A stretch of 64,000 bases of DNA from Gimesia benthica (GTDB lineage Bacteria > Planctomycetota > Planctomycetia > Planctomycetales > Planctomycetaceae): contig NZ_CP043930.1 of the NCBI RefSeq assembly GCF_009720525.1, forward strand, positions 1,364,001 to 1,428,000. Reading direction: 5' to 3'. Shown here piece after piece: positions 29,501 to 53,810 of this stretch (the stretch's first letter is position 1; each line of letters starts with the position of its first letter). The notes below the pieces were generated by a model, which searched no databases, was not told the DNA's origin, and worked only from the letters and a program-made list of their open reading frames with translations. Both the position numbers and the translations under genes were made by a program.

Positions 29501-31730
29501 CATCTCCGGTATTCAACGACGTTGTGCTATCCGTAAAAATCGAAGCGGCTTCGACATGCACGTTTCCGGTGGTCGTGACATTCTCACCAAAAGTGGCTCG
29601 ATTGACGTGCAGCTCCAGATCACCACTACCCAGGTCGAGTGAGTTCCCGAATTCAACCCAGTCATCGCCGCGCGTTTCGGTAATGATCAGGTCGGCAGTC
29701 GCATCCTGTCCCACGGAATTTATGTTGACATAATCCAGCCCGGCACCGCTGTTCAGAATCAGGGTTATGGAGGGAATCTGTAAGACCCTCAATTCCGGAC
29801 CGGAACCGGAAATCACTTGAAATCCACCGCTCGCGTCCGCGTTAAAATCAATCGTCTGTGTGTCATTGTCATAATTCAGATCAAGGTGGGCCGTCGCCAC
29901 ATCCCAGATCATCCGATCCTGGTGCGAATAGAATAGAAAATCCAGGTCGAATTCATTCAAACGCACCCAGCCTGACTGGGATCCTTCCATCCAGGAGGAA
30001 AGGGAGTCTGCAGACCCGCTCAGGATAATCGTATCATCACCCGAGCCATCGTCACCGTCGTAGTCAATTCTGAGCCCTGCTGCAGCCAGGGATGTATCCA
30101 GGGTGACCTGTTCGTTTCCTGCTCCACCCGTCAGATAAATGGTGCTGCCCGTCAGCATGGATAACGACACGGCAATCGTCTGCGCATCGATCTGTTCTCC
30201 GCCAACTGGCGCTGTAATCAGGTCGTCGACCACACTCACGATCAGCTGCCCCCCACTGATCGTCATCGACAGGTCCGAATCGGAAACCGTCTGATGGTCG
30301 ATCAGCAAATCGCCGTTCACGATCTGGGTGATAAAGTCAATCACGGGAGGAAAACCAAACACATAGGCGCTGCCGGTATCGGTTGCACCGTGGTCGTGCA
30401 GCGGAGCACCGCTGACAATTGTCTCTCCATCAATGGCGATCGTGGAACCATAGCCACTGCCGGTTTCAGTATCGGCAGCAATCAGTGACTCCTCATCAGC
30501 CGTACTCCAGCCCAGCGAACCTTCAAACAGGTATGCCGCCCCGGTACTCCCATTGCTCAGAGGATCTCCCACAACCAGGCTCATACCCGCGATGGAGACA
30601 GCCGCTCCGAAACCACCTGAGTCCGTCGAATTGGGATATTCGCTGGCTCGCAGTTTCTCGACGATATTCCAGCTTTGTGAACCGTCCAGAATCGACACCG
30701 ACCCGCCATACGTATCGCCGGCTGCACCAACGGCGGCGTAGCGATCATCGATATCAACGGCGCTGCCCAGATCGGAACCTGTAGTCCCTGACAGTTTCTT
30801 GATTTCTCCCCAGGTATCATCCGCAATACCGGCGCCATTTGAACTTCGTTCGAACAGATAAGCGGCCCCCTTGCCTTGATCCTGCACCGCACCAGCGATA
30901 ATGGTTGTTTCATCCTGACTGATCGCCACGGCTGACCCCAACCAGGCATCAGCAGAAGCATCACCGGCTTTCAATTGATCGATTGAGACCGTCGCCCAAT
31001 CGTCGTCTGTCGTAAAGACATAGACGGCGCCTGACGACGCAGCGGCCCCATACGAATCCAGTTGTGCCCCCACTACAACAGTATTGCCTTTGAGGTCCAC
31101 AGCCAATCCAAAGTCTTCCGCCGCATCGTTCGCCAATGCTACAGGACGCGAGAGGGTCGCCAGAGCATCCCAGGTATCATCACTCAGATTTGAGGCAGTT
31201 CCCTGTTCATTACGTCTGAAAAGATAGGCCGATCCAAACGTATCTCCCTCGTCTGCTCCGATCGCTCCGATCAACAGTGTATCACCATCAATGGCGACAG
31301 ACGTTCCGAACAGATCCTGATCTGTATTATCTGCACGAGGTGAAACGAGTGTCGAATGATAGTCCCAGCTGTCATCGGTCTGATCATCAGGCGTGCCTGA
31401 GTCATTGCGGGTATATAGTGTGACGGCTCCCGCATTATCAATTCCCGCCGGATCTGCATTGGGGATGCCTACGACCAGCCAGTCCCCGGAAACAGCAACC
31501 GCAGATCCAGACTGATCCGTATCTAAGGGGGCGAGCGCTGCATCTGGCAGAAGTTCCCCCTGAAACACGCTGGTCAAGAGAGTTCGGTCTTCCAGTAGCT
31601 CAATACAATTGATCTGCCGGGCAGAAGAATCAGTCACTGTCTGACGTATGTTCCGGCGATGACGACGGCGAACTGACGGGCGATTAGATGAACGCGCTGA
31701 AATCGCCTGCAGCCAGTGGGTCAGAAACAT
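23560..31730 (-). CDS. Giant LEDRTLLT surface protein with FG-GAP, cohesin-like, dockerin and metallopeptidase domains (one apparent frameshift)
   Basis: ATG 31730 has GGAG 8 bp upstream and aligns with the start of the second giant gene, so it is preferred to an in-frame start at 31844. One extra G at the G4 run 27042-27045 (plus-strand C4) restores 2723 residues. Order: N-terminal planctomycete motif ELLEDRTLLTS near residue 45; about seven FG-GAP/integrin-type propeller units (DTLLIGAIGADEGDTFGSAY and kin) to about 465; a long beta-strand repeat stalk (TTGDVNLIAGNGHLSLQNST type); two cadherin/VCBS-like units near 24850-25450; a cohesin-like domain; dockerin repeats near 24130-24312; and a C-terminal matrixin-like domain with HELGHLLGAEH (HExxHxxGxxH) and a later LMAE Met-turn. 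Predicted exported adhesin or surface enzyme; target unknown. Confidence 0.85.
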
Positions 31731-32029
31731 CTCATTCACTCCGCTCTGCAATGTATAGAGGACAGCCCCGTAGATTCCCTGATGGGATTTTCCCTGTATT
31801 ATTGATGTGCCAGGTCGTGAACCTGATGGGCCCTGTCTCCCCATGCAGACTGAATGTCTGACATTGGATTCACTTAACTAACATACATGATTTACAAGTC
31901 ATAAAACAATGACAAAAACAGACGAACGGACGATTAAAGCAGATCAGTTTCCATCCAGCAGTGTTTTACTGCATAATCAAGATTTTTGACGTTAGATAAA
32001 TCAGCATAGCCTCTTCCAAAATAAAAATA
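31731..32029. other. Upstream region of the shorter giant gene
   Basis: The stretch between the two giant genes holds the presumed promoter and leader of the 23560-31730 gene; it is AT-rich around 31870-31960. No small gene is supported. The terminator of the upstream giant gene lies at its far end. Confidence 0.5.
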
Positions 32030-32057
32030 GCCCCCGGAAACCTGAGTTTCCGGGGGC
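32030..32057 (-). terminator. Strong rho-independent terminator of the longer giant gene
   Basis: GCCCCCGGAAAC (32030-32041) and GTTTCCGGGGGC (32046-32057) form a perfect 12-bp stem with a CTGA loop. Read on the minus strand it is followed by TATTTTTATTTT. It starts 33 bp after the stop codon at 32090. Confidence 0.9.
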
Positions 32058-32089
32058 CTGTCGGGACTGTTTGTAACTGGACTATTCTA

Positions 32090-46028
<13,939 letters not shown>

Positions 46029-46747
46029 CCTGGTTACTCCTCAGAAGTAAATTTTTCAGCTTAACAGTGGGGCCGAAATCGATGATGTGACTCTCTGATT
46101 TCGACAGACCGGGCAGGCCGAATGGATGCTCTTACTCTTTATTTCACTTACTCAACGCAGGCCACTCTTTCAACTCATTACTCTTTTTACACTCATGTAA
46201 TCCATTCAGCACAATCATTACATTTAGACCTATTTACCCAATTCAACTTTAAATTTCTACAAAAAAATTCTCTATTTTCACCTGTTTTTACAAAAATTGA
46301 CATTCCACAAGTCCAATGCACAAAAGAACTAAGATATCTTATCCATCAACCATTAAGTGTACTTCAACGATACAAATCAGCGCACAGAAAACAACTAATC
46401 CACATCAACTACTGTTTAAATGGCAGGGTCACACCGCCCCTGCTCTCGACGCAGAAACCATTGACTCAGGGGCCTCCAGCTTTGTTGGGAAGTCAGCCTG
46501 GTGCCCGACAGAATTCATTGAAGGCGAACGACTTTTGAATGAGTCACTGTTCCGGGAACAGCTGCGTTTCTAAAATGAGAATTCAACGCAGGGCTCTACT
46601 GACTGTGATCAATAACTGCACACGCCCCACTGTTGAACCTGACGCGCTCGCCCGTGTCTTCCCGATAATGACGCTCACTTGAGAGACACGTACGAAATCA
46701 GTCCCCTTTCGCTGCCTCGCAGCGTTGCAAATAGATCCACCAGAGAA
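46029..46747. other. Long AT-rich divergent region upstream of the longer giant gene
   Basis: No supported gene in 719 bp. About 46120-46400 is markedly AT-rich, with many short A and T runs, unlike the rest of the window. It must contain the promoter of the giant gene and, at the other end, that of the MFS gene. An inverted repeat sits at 46074-46103. A plus-strand frame at 46122-46538 is not credible: biased low-complexity composition, no ribosome site and no family match. Confidence 0.6.
46074..46103 (-). promoter_or_regulatory. Short inverted repeat in the giant gene leader
   Basis: CGAAATC (46074-46080) and GATTTCG (46097-46103) are exact inverted complements about 46-75 bp upstream of the start at 46028. 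It may be an operator or leader hairpin; a 7-bp arm gives only weak support. Confidence 0.3.
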
Positions 46748-47983
46748 ATGACGACCCTTTCCCCCACCGAAGCTCCGTCAGCCTCGGAAGCACCAGAGAC
46801 AGAACATTCGCCTGAACCAAATCATTTAAGTAAAGGCCTGACTTTACTGCTGGCGACAACCGTGGGAATGGTGGTCGGCAACCTGTATTACATGCAGCCT
46901 CTGCTGGGACTGATTGCAATCGACCTGGGATTGTCGGAGAGTGCCGTCGGTAGTGCAGCGACACTCAGCCTGATTGGTCAGTCATGCGGTATGCTGCTGA
47001 TTCTGCCCCTGGGGGATATCTTTAATCGAAGGCCCTTGATTCTGATCTCGGTACTGCTTTCCATCTGCGCTTTATTACTGGTGGCCTCAGCTGACAGTCT
47101 TGGCTGGCTCTCCTTCGCCTGCCTGGCCCTGGGTCTGTCCACGACCGGCACACATATGACGATTTCCCTCGCCGCCAGCCTGGCCACTCCCGCAGAACGC
47201 GGACGCGTCGTGGGCACTGTCGTAGGGGGCCTGCTGACAGGACTGTTGCTTTCGCGGACGATCAGTGGTGTTCTGGGGCGACTGATTGACTGGCAATCGA
47301 TATATTACATCGCGGCCTGCATGTTAACCTGCCTGCTGGCCCTGCTCTGGTATGCGTTGCCCAGCACGAAACCTCAGATTCGCATGGGATACATTCCTTT
47401 GCTGACTTCGATGTGGAAGCTGTTCACATCAGAGAAAGTCCTCAGAGAATCGTGTGTGTTCGGGAGCTTGAGCTTTGCTGCATTCAGTGCATTCTGGATG
47501 ACGCTCGTCTTTCACCTGGAGCGTCCGCCCTTGAATTATGGCAGCGACGTCGCGGGGATGCTGGGACTGCTGGCCATCGGTGGTGCACTCGCTGCGGGGG
47601 GCGTCGGACGTTTAAGCGACCGTTTCGGCGCGCGTCCCATCATCGGCTTGTTCCAGCTGTTTACGCTGTGCTCCTTTGGAATTCTCTACTTTCAGGGAGA
47701 AACACTGCTCGGACTGGGAATCGGCGTGGTGCTGATGGACCTGGGAATCCAGGCCGTGCATGTGGGTAATCAGTCGCGGGTTTACAGTCTCTCTCCCGAA
47801 GCCCGTAACCGCCTGGGGACGATTTATATCGTGATCTACTTCGCGGGCGGTGCACTCGGTGCAGCAGTTGGCGTCTGGAGCTGGACTGAATTCGGCTGGG
47901 CCGGCGTCTGCAGTTCCAGTGCCCTGTTTATGCTGGCGGCTACTCTCTACTGGCTGCTCACCATCCGCAGAAACCGGGTTTGA
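46748..47983 (+). CDS. Major facilitator superfamily transporter
   Basis: ATG 46748 gives 411 residues; a longer frame upstream would need CTG. A 35-residue acidic N-terminus precedes twelve predicted TM helices. The loop between helices 2 and 3 carries the MFS motif in the form GDIFNRRP (G-D-x-x-x-R-R-P), and its counterpart GRLSDRFGARP lies between helices 8 and 9, so both halves of the duplicated fold are intact. It resembles DHA1-type inner-membrane efflux transporters of the YnfM/YgaY kind. Substrate cannot be told from sequence. It converges with the glycosyltransferase gene, ends 16 bp apart, with no clear terminator between. Confidence 0.93.
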   Translation: MTTLSPTEAPSASEAPETEHSPEPNHLSKGLTLLLATTVGMVVGNLYYMQPLLGLIAIDLGLSESAVGSAATLSLIGQSCGMLLILPLGDIFNRRPLILISVLLSICALLLVASADSLGWLSFACLALGLSTTGTHMTISLAASLATPAERGRVVGTVVGGLLTGLLLSRTISGVLGRLIDWQSIYYIAACMLTCLLALLWYALPSTKPQIRMGYIPLLTSMWKLFTSEKVLRESCVFGSLSFAAFSAFWMTLVFHLERPPLNYGSDVAGMLGLLAIGGALAAGGVGRLSDRFGARPIIGLFQLFTLCSFGILYFQGETLLGLGIGVVLMDLGIQAVHVGNQSRVYSLSPEARNRLGTIYIVIYFAGGALGAAVGVWSWTEFGWAGVCSSSALFMLAATLYWLLTIRRNRV

Positions 47984-47999
47984 CGATTCGCACGACGGT

Positions 48000-49559
48000 T
48001 CACTTGCCGATATTCGTAGGCTGTTGAAAATGAATCAGCGTCGCGCTGTGCCAGGTCTTCTGCTCTGTTTCCACATAGCCGGTCTCCCGGGCAATCGCGC
48101 GGATCTGGTTGAGCGAATTCTGGTTCAGGTCGGTATCGGTGGCAGCGGCGACCCAGAATGATCCCGGATCGGTTTTCCAACTGTTGAGTAGATTCTGAAA
48201 GAAAGCAATCACTCCTGACTGCGGATTCCAGATATATGGCAACGCGTAGCGGGGATGAGGTTCATCCACATAGAACCGACTCACCCGACAGGCCACGTAT
48301 TCCAGAAATACCCGATCCTCTGTCAACGCAGGAACCAGATAACTTTCGGTCAATCCACTCTGGACCAGCAGGGGTTCGCCCGGTTTCGAGTTCTCAGCAA
48401 TGAAGGCATTCAGCTCCCGCCATTCGTATTCGGTCGGGGATCCGAGCCGCCCCATATCCCAGGGCCCCAGAGGGGACATAAACCAGGCTGCGATGAGTAC
48501 GACCACCGTTGCCCCCACGGAGGTCATCCAGTGACGCGTCTGAGTCAGCAGCAGTGCAATAAAACAGGCCCCCGCGGGTGCATAAGCAACGCGATAACGG
48601 GGATTGGCCAGGCTCGACATTTCTCCCGAGGAAAGTACCGCCAGGATCAGTAACGGAAGCAATGAGCAGGTCGCTGTGAACCAGAGTTCTGAGCTGGAAA
48701 CGGGCTGCGCAGAACGACGCCTGAGTGTCACCAGGAGTACGAGACCACCGACCGGCAGGCCGATCCACCAGAACGGACCAATCAGGTTCCAGATCGAGGT
48801 ATCACTGCCGCTGAAGTTCAGAATCGGCCCCCACAGCTTGAGCCTCAGCAGGGTCGGGATCAGAGGGAGACCGAGCAGAATCACCAGGCCGGCTGCGAGC
48901 AAGAGTCGACTGAGGGTGGTGCGATTGAGATCGCGTTGCCACCAGCAGCTGACTGCGACCGCGAGCCCCGAGAGAATGACCAGCAGTGCCGATGTGTAAT
49001 GAGTCCAGAGTAAGGCGATGGAGGAAAGGCTCCAGAACAGTGCCGCTCCCAGCGAACGGGGCTGACGTTGCCAGCGGATCGTGGCCCAGATCACGGCTGC
49101 TCCCAGCATGAGCACGAGTCCGTAACAGCGGGCAATGCGGACTTCATCCATCGCTTCCGGATGCCAGGCGACCATTAACGCAGCCAGACCTCCTGTCAGC
49201 GGAGACCGCATTTCCTTCCCCGCCAGCCACGTAATCCAGATCGCGCCCAGGGCACACAGAGCCGAGGAAAGTCGAAACACCAGCTCCGATTTCCCCAGGA
49301 CCTTGAGAAACCCGATCTGAATCCAACTGGACAGGGGCGGAATGGCGGCGTAGTCCAGACTGCGCATCAGCGAAGTGCCGGGCAGATCGGAATCGATAAT
49401 CCAGTAGGAACAGTGCTCATCCAGAACCAGCGGTCCGCCTGACAACAGGGGATACATCAGCAGGCACCAGCTGATTAGAGAGAGAGCCAGTAACCCACGC
49501 CCGATCAGGGTCAGTCGTCGATTTTCAGCTGCTGGCAGCGTCGGTTCATTTTGCTCCAT
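48000..49559 (-). CDS. GT39/ArnT-like integral membrane glycosyltransferase
   Basis: This 519-residue protein has about ten to twelve TM helices and the GT-C signature: the first periplasmic loop carries D47-E48-H49 (LVLDEHCSYW), the acidic motif used as catalytic base, and the second cluster has DEVRIARCYGL, as in ArnT/PMT relatives. Such enzymes use polyprenyl-phosphate sugars to glycosylate lipids or proteins on the external side of the inner membrane. The C-terminal third is soluble. It stands alone on its strand, so the acceptor is not indicated by neighbours; ArnT-like lipid A modification and protein O-mannosylation are both possible. Confidence 0.82.
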   Translation of the reverse strand: MEQNEPTLPAAENRRLTLIGRGLLALSLISWCLLMYPLLSGGPLVLDEHCSYWIIDSDLPGTSLMRSLDYAAIPPLSSWIQIGFLKVLGKSELVFRLSSALCALGAIWITWLAGKEMRSPLTGGLAALMVAWHPEAMDEVRIARCYGLVLMLGAAVIWATIRWQRQPRSLGAALFWSLSSIALLWTHYTSALLVILSGLAVAVSCWWQRDLNRTTLSRLLLAAGLVILLGLPLIPTLLRLKLWGPILNFSGSDTSIWNLIGPFWWIGLPVGGLVLLVTLRRRSAQPVSSSELWFTATCSLLPLLILAVLSSGEMSSLANPRYRVAYAPAGACFIALLLTQTRHWMTSVGATVVVLIAAWFMSPLGPWDMGRLGSPTEYEWRELNAFIAENSKPGEPLLVQSGLTESYLVPALTEDRVFLEYVACRVSRFYVDEPHPRYALPYIWNPQSGVIAFFQNLLNSWKTDPGSFWVAAATDTDLNQNSLNQIRAIARETGYVETEQKTWHSATLIHFQQPTNIGK

Positions 49560-49782
49560 CTATTCAGGCCCGGAGTACAACAAACAGGTGGGAGCTCATC
49601 TCTGGAATGAGCACGATGCGACCGTGTTGTTCAACAGAAAATCAGCGAGGATCATAGTTGCTGATGACTGTTTCAAACTCTACTTTTTTAACAAGTGTCT
49701 GGCCCCCTGTCCACCCCTGACAGACAATGGTCTCGGATGTCAGACTCCCTGCGATTTGTACTGCCGCTGTCCGGACCTGTGA

Positions 49783-50313
49783 TTATGTAAACAGTACCCC
49801 CAGCAGGTAGAAGGCTCCGCCTATCAGTCCAAGTACCAGTGCGGCAACCAGCAGAATGAAAGCCAGGTAAACCAGCGACAGACTCAGACTCAGGGTCATT
49901 TTAAGCAGACCTGCCGTGATCCGCGGTACGAACCAGCCGCTACCGGCGACCAGTAACAGTCCCCAGCCCGTGAATTCGTATTGCACACCTGCCACCAGGA
50001 ACAGGAAGACGCAGATGAGCTTGAGAACCGTACCCGTCCAGGCGGGGACCCAGGTGAAGGCGCCGCTTCCATACTCGATGATGGTCTCGGCCCATTCGGA
50101 ACCGAAGTCGCCTGCTTCGGCGAAGGCGTCATCAAAAATGCCTGGCCCACTCTGCGAGGGCCGATAGGTGATGCTGAGAGCCTCGTCTCGCTGCTTTTGT
50201 GCGTGGCGGTAATGTTCTGCCCCCAGCGAACTGTAGGCGTTGTCGTAGTATCCGGTTGCTCTTCCCAGCAGGTAATCGCCCAGTTTGTGGTCTGTGGAAT
50301 CGTAAATCGCCAT
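49783..50313 (-). CDS. Hypothetical membrane protein
   Basis: This 176-residue protein starts at an ATG with GGGGAAA upstream. Residues 1-80 are soluble and polar (YRHAQKQRDEALSITYRPSQ); the rest has three or four TM helices (GTVLKLICVFLFLVAGVQYE, WGLLLVAGSGWFV, SLSLSLVYLAFILLVAALVL). I do not recognise a family. It is divergent from the ECF sigma gene at 50583, whose promoter lies in the 269-bp gap. Confidence 0.75.
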   Translation of the reverse strand: MAIYDSTDHKLGDYLLGRATGYYDNAYSSLGAEHYRHAQKQRDEALSITYRPSQSGPGIFDDAFAEAGDFGSEWAETIIEYGSGAFTWVPAWTGTVLKLICVFLFLVAGVQYEFTGWGLLLVAGSGWFVPRITAGLLKMTLSLSLSLVYLAFILLVAALVLGLIGGAFYLLGVLFT

Positions 50314-50582
50314 GTTGATTTCCCCTGAAGGTGTCTGTGACTGGTTGTGTTCCCCTCGTGATAAGCTTGGCGACAGGCTGCGGAAATGTGTGCAATCCGA
50401 TTGGAAACCTTTTTCGAAATCGTATTATTTTCTCGTTCCGCCGCTGGTAGAAACGAAATCCGGGGCATTGCGTCCGCTTGAAGCCCCCTTATAATGGGTC
50501 TCATCAATCAGATAGTGAAATTCTGTGATCGAGGAACAGAATTCCCCCCATCCGATTCATTCGAGAGCAGCAGGCCACACCG

Positions 50583-51131
50583 ATGACCGTACCGCCAGAC
50601 GGAACCACAAACAGCTGGGATCAATCGATTTACGACCAGCTGCATGGTCTGGCTGAACGGGCTTTAAGCCGCGAAAGTGCAGGCCATTCCCTGCAACCCA
50701 CGCTGCTCGTCAACGATGCGTACCTCAAACTGCAGGAACAGCAGAATCTCGATCCCGCAAATCGATCCCTGATGCTGGCCGCCGGCGCGACCATTATTCG
50801 TCGCCTGCTCGTCGATTACGCCCGGCAGCGAAAACGACTCAAACGGGGAGGAAATGACGGTCGAGGAATTCCGTTGCACATTTCTGTCGCCGATGACGCC
50901 AATCAGTTAGACATCCTGGAATTGAATGACGCCCTGGAGACGCTCGCCAGCGAGTTGCCCCGGGCAGCCAGGATTGTGGAACTGAAATTTTTTGGTGGTT
51001 TGACGGGCGAGGAGATCGCCGAACAACTGGATGTCTCATTGCGGACAGTCAACAACGACTGGAAGTATGCGAAAGCCTGGTTGTATCGCGAGCTCGGTCC
51101 CGGCACAGAAAGTGATTCTGCAGATGAGTAA
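50583..51131 (+). CDS. ECF sigma factor of the planctomycete/acidobacterial Sigma70_ECF type
   Basis: This 182-residue protein matches the ECF group usually found beside Ser/Thr kinases: QSIYDQLHGLAERALSRESA near residue 18, LQPTLLVNDAYLKLQEQQ and LLVDYARQRKRLKRGG (region 2 and its C-terminal extension), then region 4 ELPRAARIVELKFFGGLTGEE and IAEQLDVSLRTVNNDWKYAKAW. The next gene, a Ser/Thr kinase, starts 8 bp inside its 3' end, so the two are translationally coupled. In this family the kinase is thought to control the sigma factor directly or through its neighbours; here the coupling makes a functional pair likely. Confidence 0.95.
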   Translation: MTVPPDGTTNSWDQSIYDQLHGLAERALSRESAGHSLQPTLLVNDAYLKLQEQQNLDPANRSLMLAAGATIIRRLLVDYARQRKRLKRGGNDGRGIPLHISVADDANQLDILELNDALETLASELPRAARIVELKFFGGLTGEEIAEQLDVSLRTVNNDWKYAKAWLYRELGPGTESDSADE

Positions 51132-53664
51132 TTCACACGCGGAGAAAGTCCAACAGACGTTCCTGGCGGCTTTGGAAGTGGACGATGAACAACGAGACGC
51201 CTGGCTGGTTCAGAAATGTGGTTCTGACGAAGCACTGCTCGCCGAAGTCAGGTCGCTGTTGAATCACGCCGATCCCTCTGTTGATTTGCTGGAACAGAAG
51301 CTGGATGAGGTCGTAGCCGATATACCTCATCTGGATGAGGAAGCGGAACCGGTTGCGACTCAAGAAACAGACGAACCAGAGGAAGATATCGACTGCGATG
51401 ACTTTCTTTCGAAACTGTCCGCAGTTGGCGTGCTCTCGCCGGACGAATTCGCGTCGGTCAGCGATTCGGTTTCCACAGGAACGCCTCCCCCCGATGCACG
51501 GCAACTGGCTTCGCAACTCGTCACCAACGGCAAGCTGACCTCGTACCAGGCGTCCGCTCTGCTTAAAGGTGAGCCTGAGCTGTTAATCGACAAATACCTG
51601 ATCCTCGATCTGATCGATGTCGGCGGGATGGGCATGGTCTTCAAAGCCCTGCACCGCACGATGCACCGGATCGTAGCTCTGAAGATGATGTCACAGCAGA
51701 TGCTGGCTTCGGAAGATCAGGTGCGACGTTTCAAACGGGAAGTCCGCGTTGCCGCAACGCTCGAACATCCAAATATCGTTCGGGCCTATGATGCCGACGA
51801 GGCGCGGGGCGTTCATTTTCTCGTGATGGAATATGTGCGCGGCGACAACCTCAGCCGGATCGTGCGTACTTCCGGTCCGCTTTCCCTGAACCAGGCCGTC
51901 GACTGTATTCGCCAGACCGCGATCGGACTGCAACACGCACACGAACGTGGCATCGTACATCGGGACATCAAACCTGGTAATCTGCTGCTGGATGTTCAGG
52001 GAACGGTCAAAATTCTCGATCTGGGTCTGGCACACATTGACGACTCACTACGACACTCGCCTGCCGGATCCGAAACCACGGATGATGAGAGTGGCCGCCC
52101 GTTCGTCAGCCAGTCAGAACTGACGGCAGCCGGTGCGATTCTGGGGACGGCGTCGTTCATGGCTCCCGAGCAGTCGCTGGATGCGCATCTGGTTGACTTC
52201 CGATCCGACATCTACAGCCTGGGCTGCACGCTCTATTTCCTGCTGACCGGTGAAGCCCCCTATACCGGAAACACGATCTTTAAAATCTTCGTCCAACACC
52301 GGGAGGGCGACATTCCCCCGTTACAGAAACAACGCCCGGATGTCCCTGATTCCGTCGCGGCCGTCTTTGAAAAAATGGTCGCCAAGAAACCAGAAGACCG
52401 CTATCAGACAGCCCGGGAGCTGGTTGTCGCCCTGGAAGACTGTCACATTCCGCCGCCGGTTAAAGAAGTGCCTCAACCTTCCCGACAGACTGTTGACACC
52501 CCGTCTGATCCCGGACCGACCATCAGTGATCCGGGAACGATTCAACCAGCCGGCTCCACCAGTTCTGCTCAGAAACGTTATCTGCTGGCAGCAGCGTGTG
52601 CGATTGTGCTGGTAGGCATCACAGCCTTCCTCTGGCCACGCGAGTCTGAACAGACCGGTGCCCTGCCTGCTGGCGAAAATTCATTTGAGGCTACTGAACC
52701 CGTTCCTGCTCTCGTCACAGCGCCAGCTGAAAAAGAACAAAAAGCAAATCAACCAGTCACTCCGCAGACTTCACTGGCCGACCTGCTGGCCTCGGGAGAA
52801 TGGGAATGGCAGGTGACCAAAAATCTGGGCCCCCAGATTAACTCGAATGACTTTGAATTCAGCGGCGATATGACTGCTGATAAATGCACCCTTGTTTTCT
52901 CGACAGGCCGCAAGAATCCACAATATGAGAATCGCAATTTATGGATCTCGACACGCCCCTCCCAAACTGCAGAGTGGAACACTCCGACTTTACTCCCCGC
53001 TGAGATTAACACCGATGGGAATGCAGTATTACCCCAGTTCTCGGCAGACGGCTTACAGCTTTCATTCAAACGAGATGCATACTGGTATCTGTCGACGCGC
53101 AAGAGTCTGAATGATCCCTGGCAGGAAGCAATTCCCGATCCCATCGCCGTCGGTGACAGACGCGATTACCGGCTCACCCCTGACGGTTTGACTGCCTTTC
53201 GCCCCAGCATCATTGCCCCAGATCAGAAATCAGCCAACAAAGAAAGCAGCCTGATGATCTGGCGGCGTGACGCATTAGACAGCCCCTTTGGAGAACGATC
53301 AGAGGAAACACTGCCCGTTGGCCAAAGGATTGGCAGTGTTGGTGCCCTGAGCGATGATGGCCGGTTTTATCTCTTTCATCAGAAAGAGGCTCTGGAAACG
53401 GATCCGGATGAAGCCTTGGGTAAGCTGCACTACTCAACTCGTCCCGACTGGAATTCGGCCTGGTCAGAGCCGGTTCTCGCTTTTAAGGACGATCCTAATC
53501 CCTCGGGACGTCCCCGATTATTGCGGGATGGCCGAAGCTTTCTGTTTGTTGCCGGCCGACCCGGTGGTTATGGGGCCAGCGACCTCTGGCTGGCTGAACT
53601 GGTCCGCAAAACGCCTGAGGCGGAGACCAGCGAAACCACGGACACCAGCCCAGCTGAAGAGTAG
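51124..53664 (+). CDS. Ser/Thr protein kinase with PD40-like propeller
   Basis: ATG 51124 overlaps the sigma gene by 8 bp; an upstream frame start at 51031 is rejected because it lies fully inside the sigma gene. 846 residues: a helical N-terminus (about 1-150); kinase domain about 155-430 with VGGMGMVF loop, K187, HRDIKPGN at 279-286 (intact lysine) and DLG at 299-301 instead of DFG; a TM helix near 483-502 (YLLAAACAIVLVGITAFLW); and an external region with WD40/PD40-type propeller blades (FSTGRKNPQYENRNLWISTR, LPQFSADGLQLSFKRDAYWY). The external blades probably sense a ligand. It forms a sigma/kinase pair with 50583. Confidence 0.93.
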   Translation: MSNSHAEKVQQTFLAALEVDDEQRDAWLVQKCGSDEALLAEVRSLLNHADPSVDLLEQKLDEVVADIPHLDEEAEPVATQETDEPEEDIDCDDFLSKLSAVGVLSPDEFASVSDSVSTGTPPPDARQLASQLVTNGKLTSYQASALLKGEPELLIDKYLILDLIDVGGMGMVFKALHRTMHRIVALKMMSQQMLASEDQVRRFKREVRVAATLEHPNIVRAYDADEARGVHFLVMEYVRGDNLSRIVRTSGPLSLNQAVDCIRQTAIGLQHAHERGIVHRDIKPGNLLLDVQGTVKILDLGLAHIDDSLRHSPAGSETTDDESGRPFVSQSELTAAGAILGTASFMAPEQSLDAHLVDFRSDIYSLGCTLYFLLTGEAPYTGNTIFKIFVQHREGDIPPLQKQRPDVPDSVAAVFEKMVAKKPEDRYQTARELVVALEDCHIPPPVKEVPQPSRQTVDTPSDPGPTISDPGTIQPAGSTSSAQKRYLLAAACAIVLVGITAFLWPRESEQTGALPAGENSFEATEPVPALVTAPAEKEQKANQPVTPQTSLADLLASGEWEWQVTKNLGPQINSNDFEFSGDMTADKCTLVFSTGRKNPQYENRNLWISTRPSQTAEWNTPTLLPAEINTDGNAVLPQFSADGLQLSFKRDAYWYLSTRKSLNDPWQEAIPDPIAVGDRRDYRLTPDGLTAFRPSIIAPDQKSANKESSLMIWRRDALDSPFGERSEETLPVGQRIGSVGALSDDGRFYLFHQKEALETDPDEALGKLHYSTRPDWNSAWSEPVLAFKDDPNPSGRPRLLRDGRSFLFVAGRPGGYGASDLWLAELVRKTPEAETSETTDTSPAEE

Positions 53665-53810
53665 GCTCTGGTCGGTTGATAGATCTCGCGCGCTTTGAAC
53701 CACAAAGCCGGAAACCGGCGATCGCTTTCCTGTACAGAAGAATTCGGGTACCTTGTTGATCTATCGAATTCAGCTGATCCACTACCCATTTACAACAGGA
53801 GAGTCTTTAG

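Noticed and set aside
46122-46538. Plus-strand frame of 137 residues in the AT-rich region
   Set aside because: Low-complexity, no ribosome site, no conserved motif; lies opposite the expected promoter of a giant gene.
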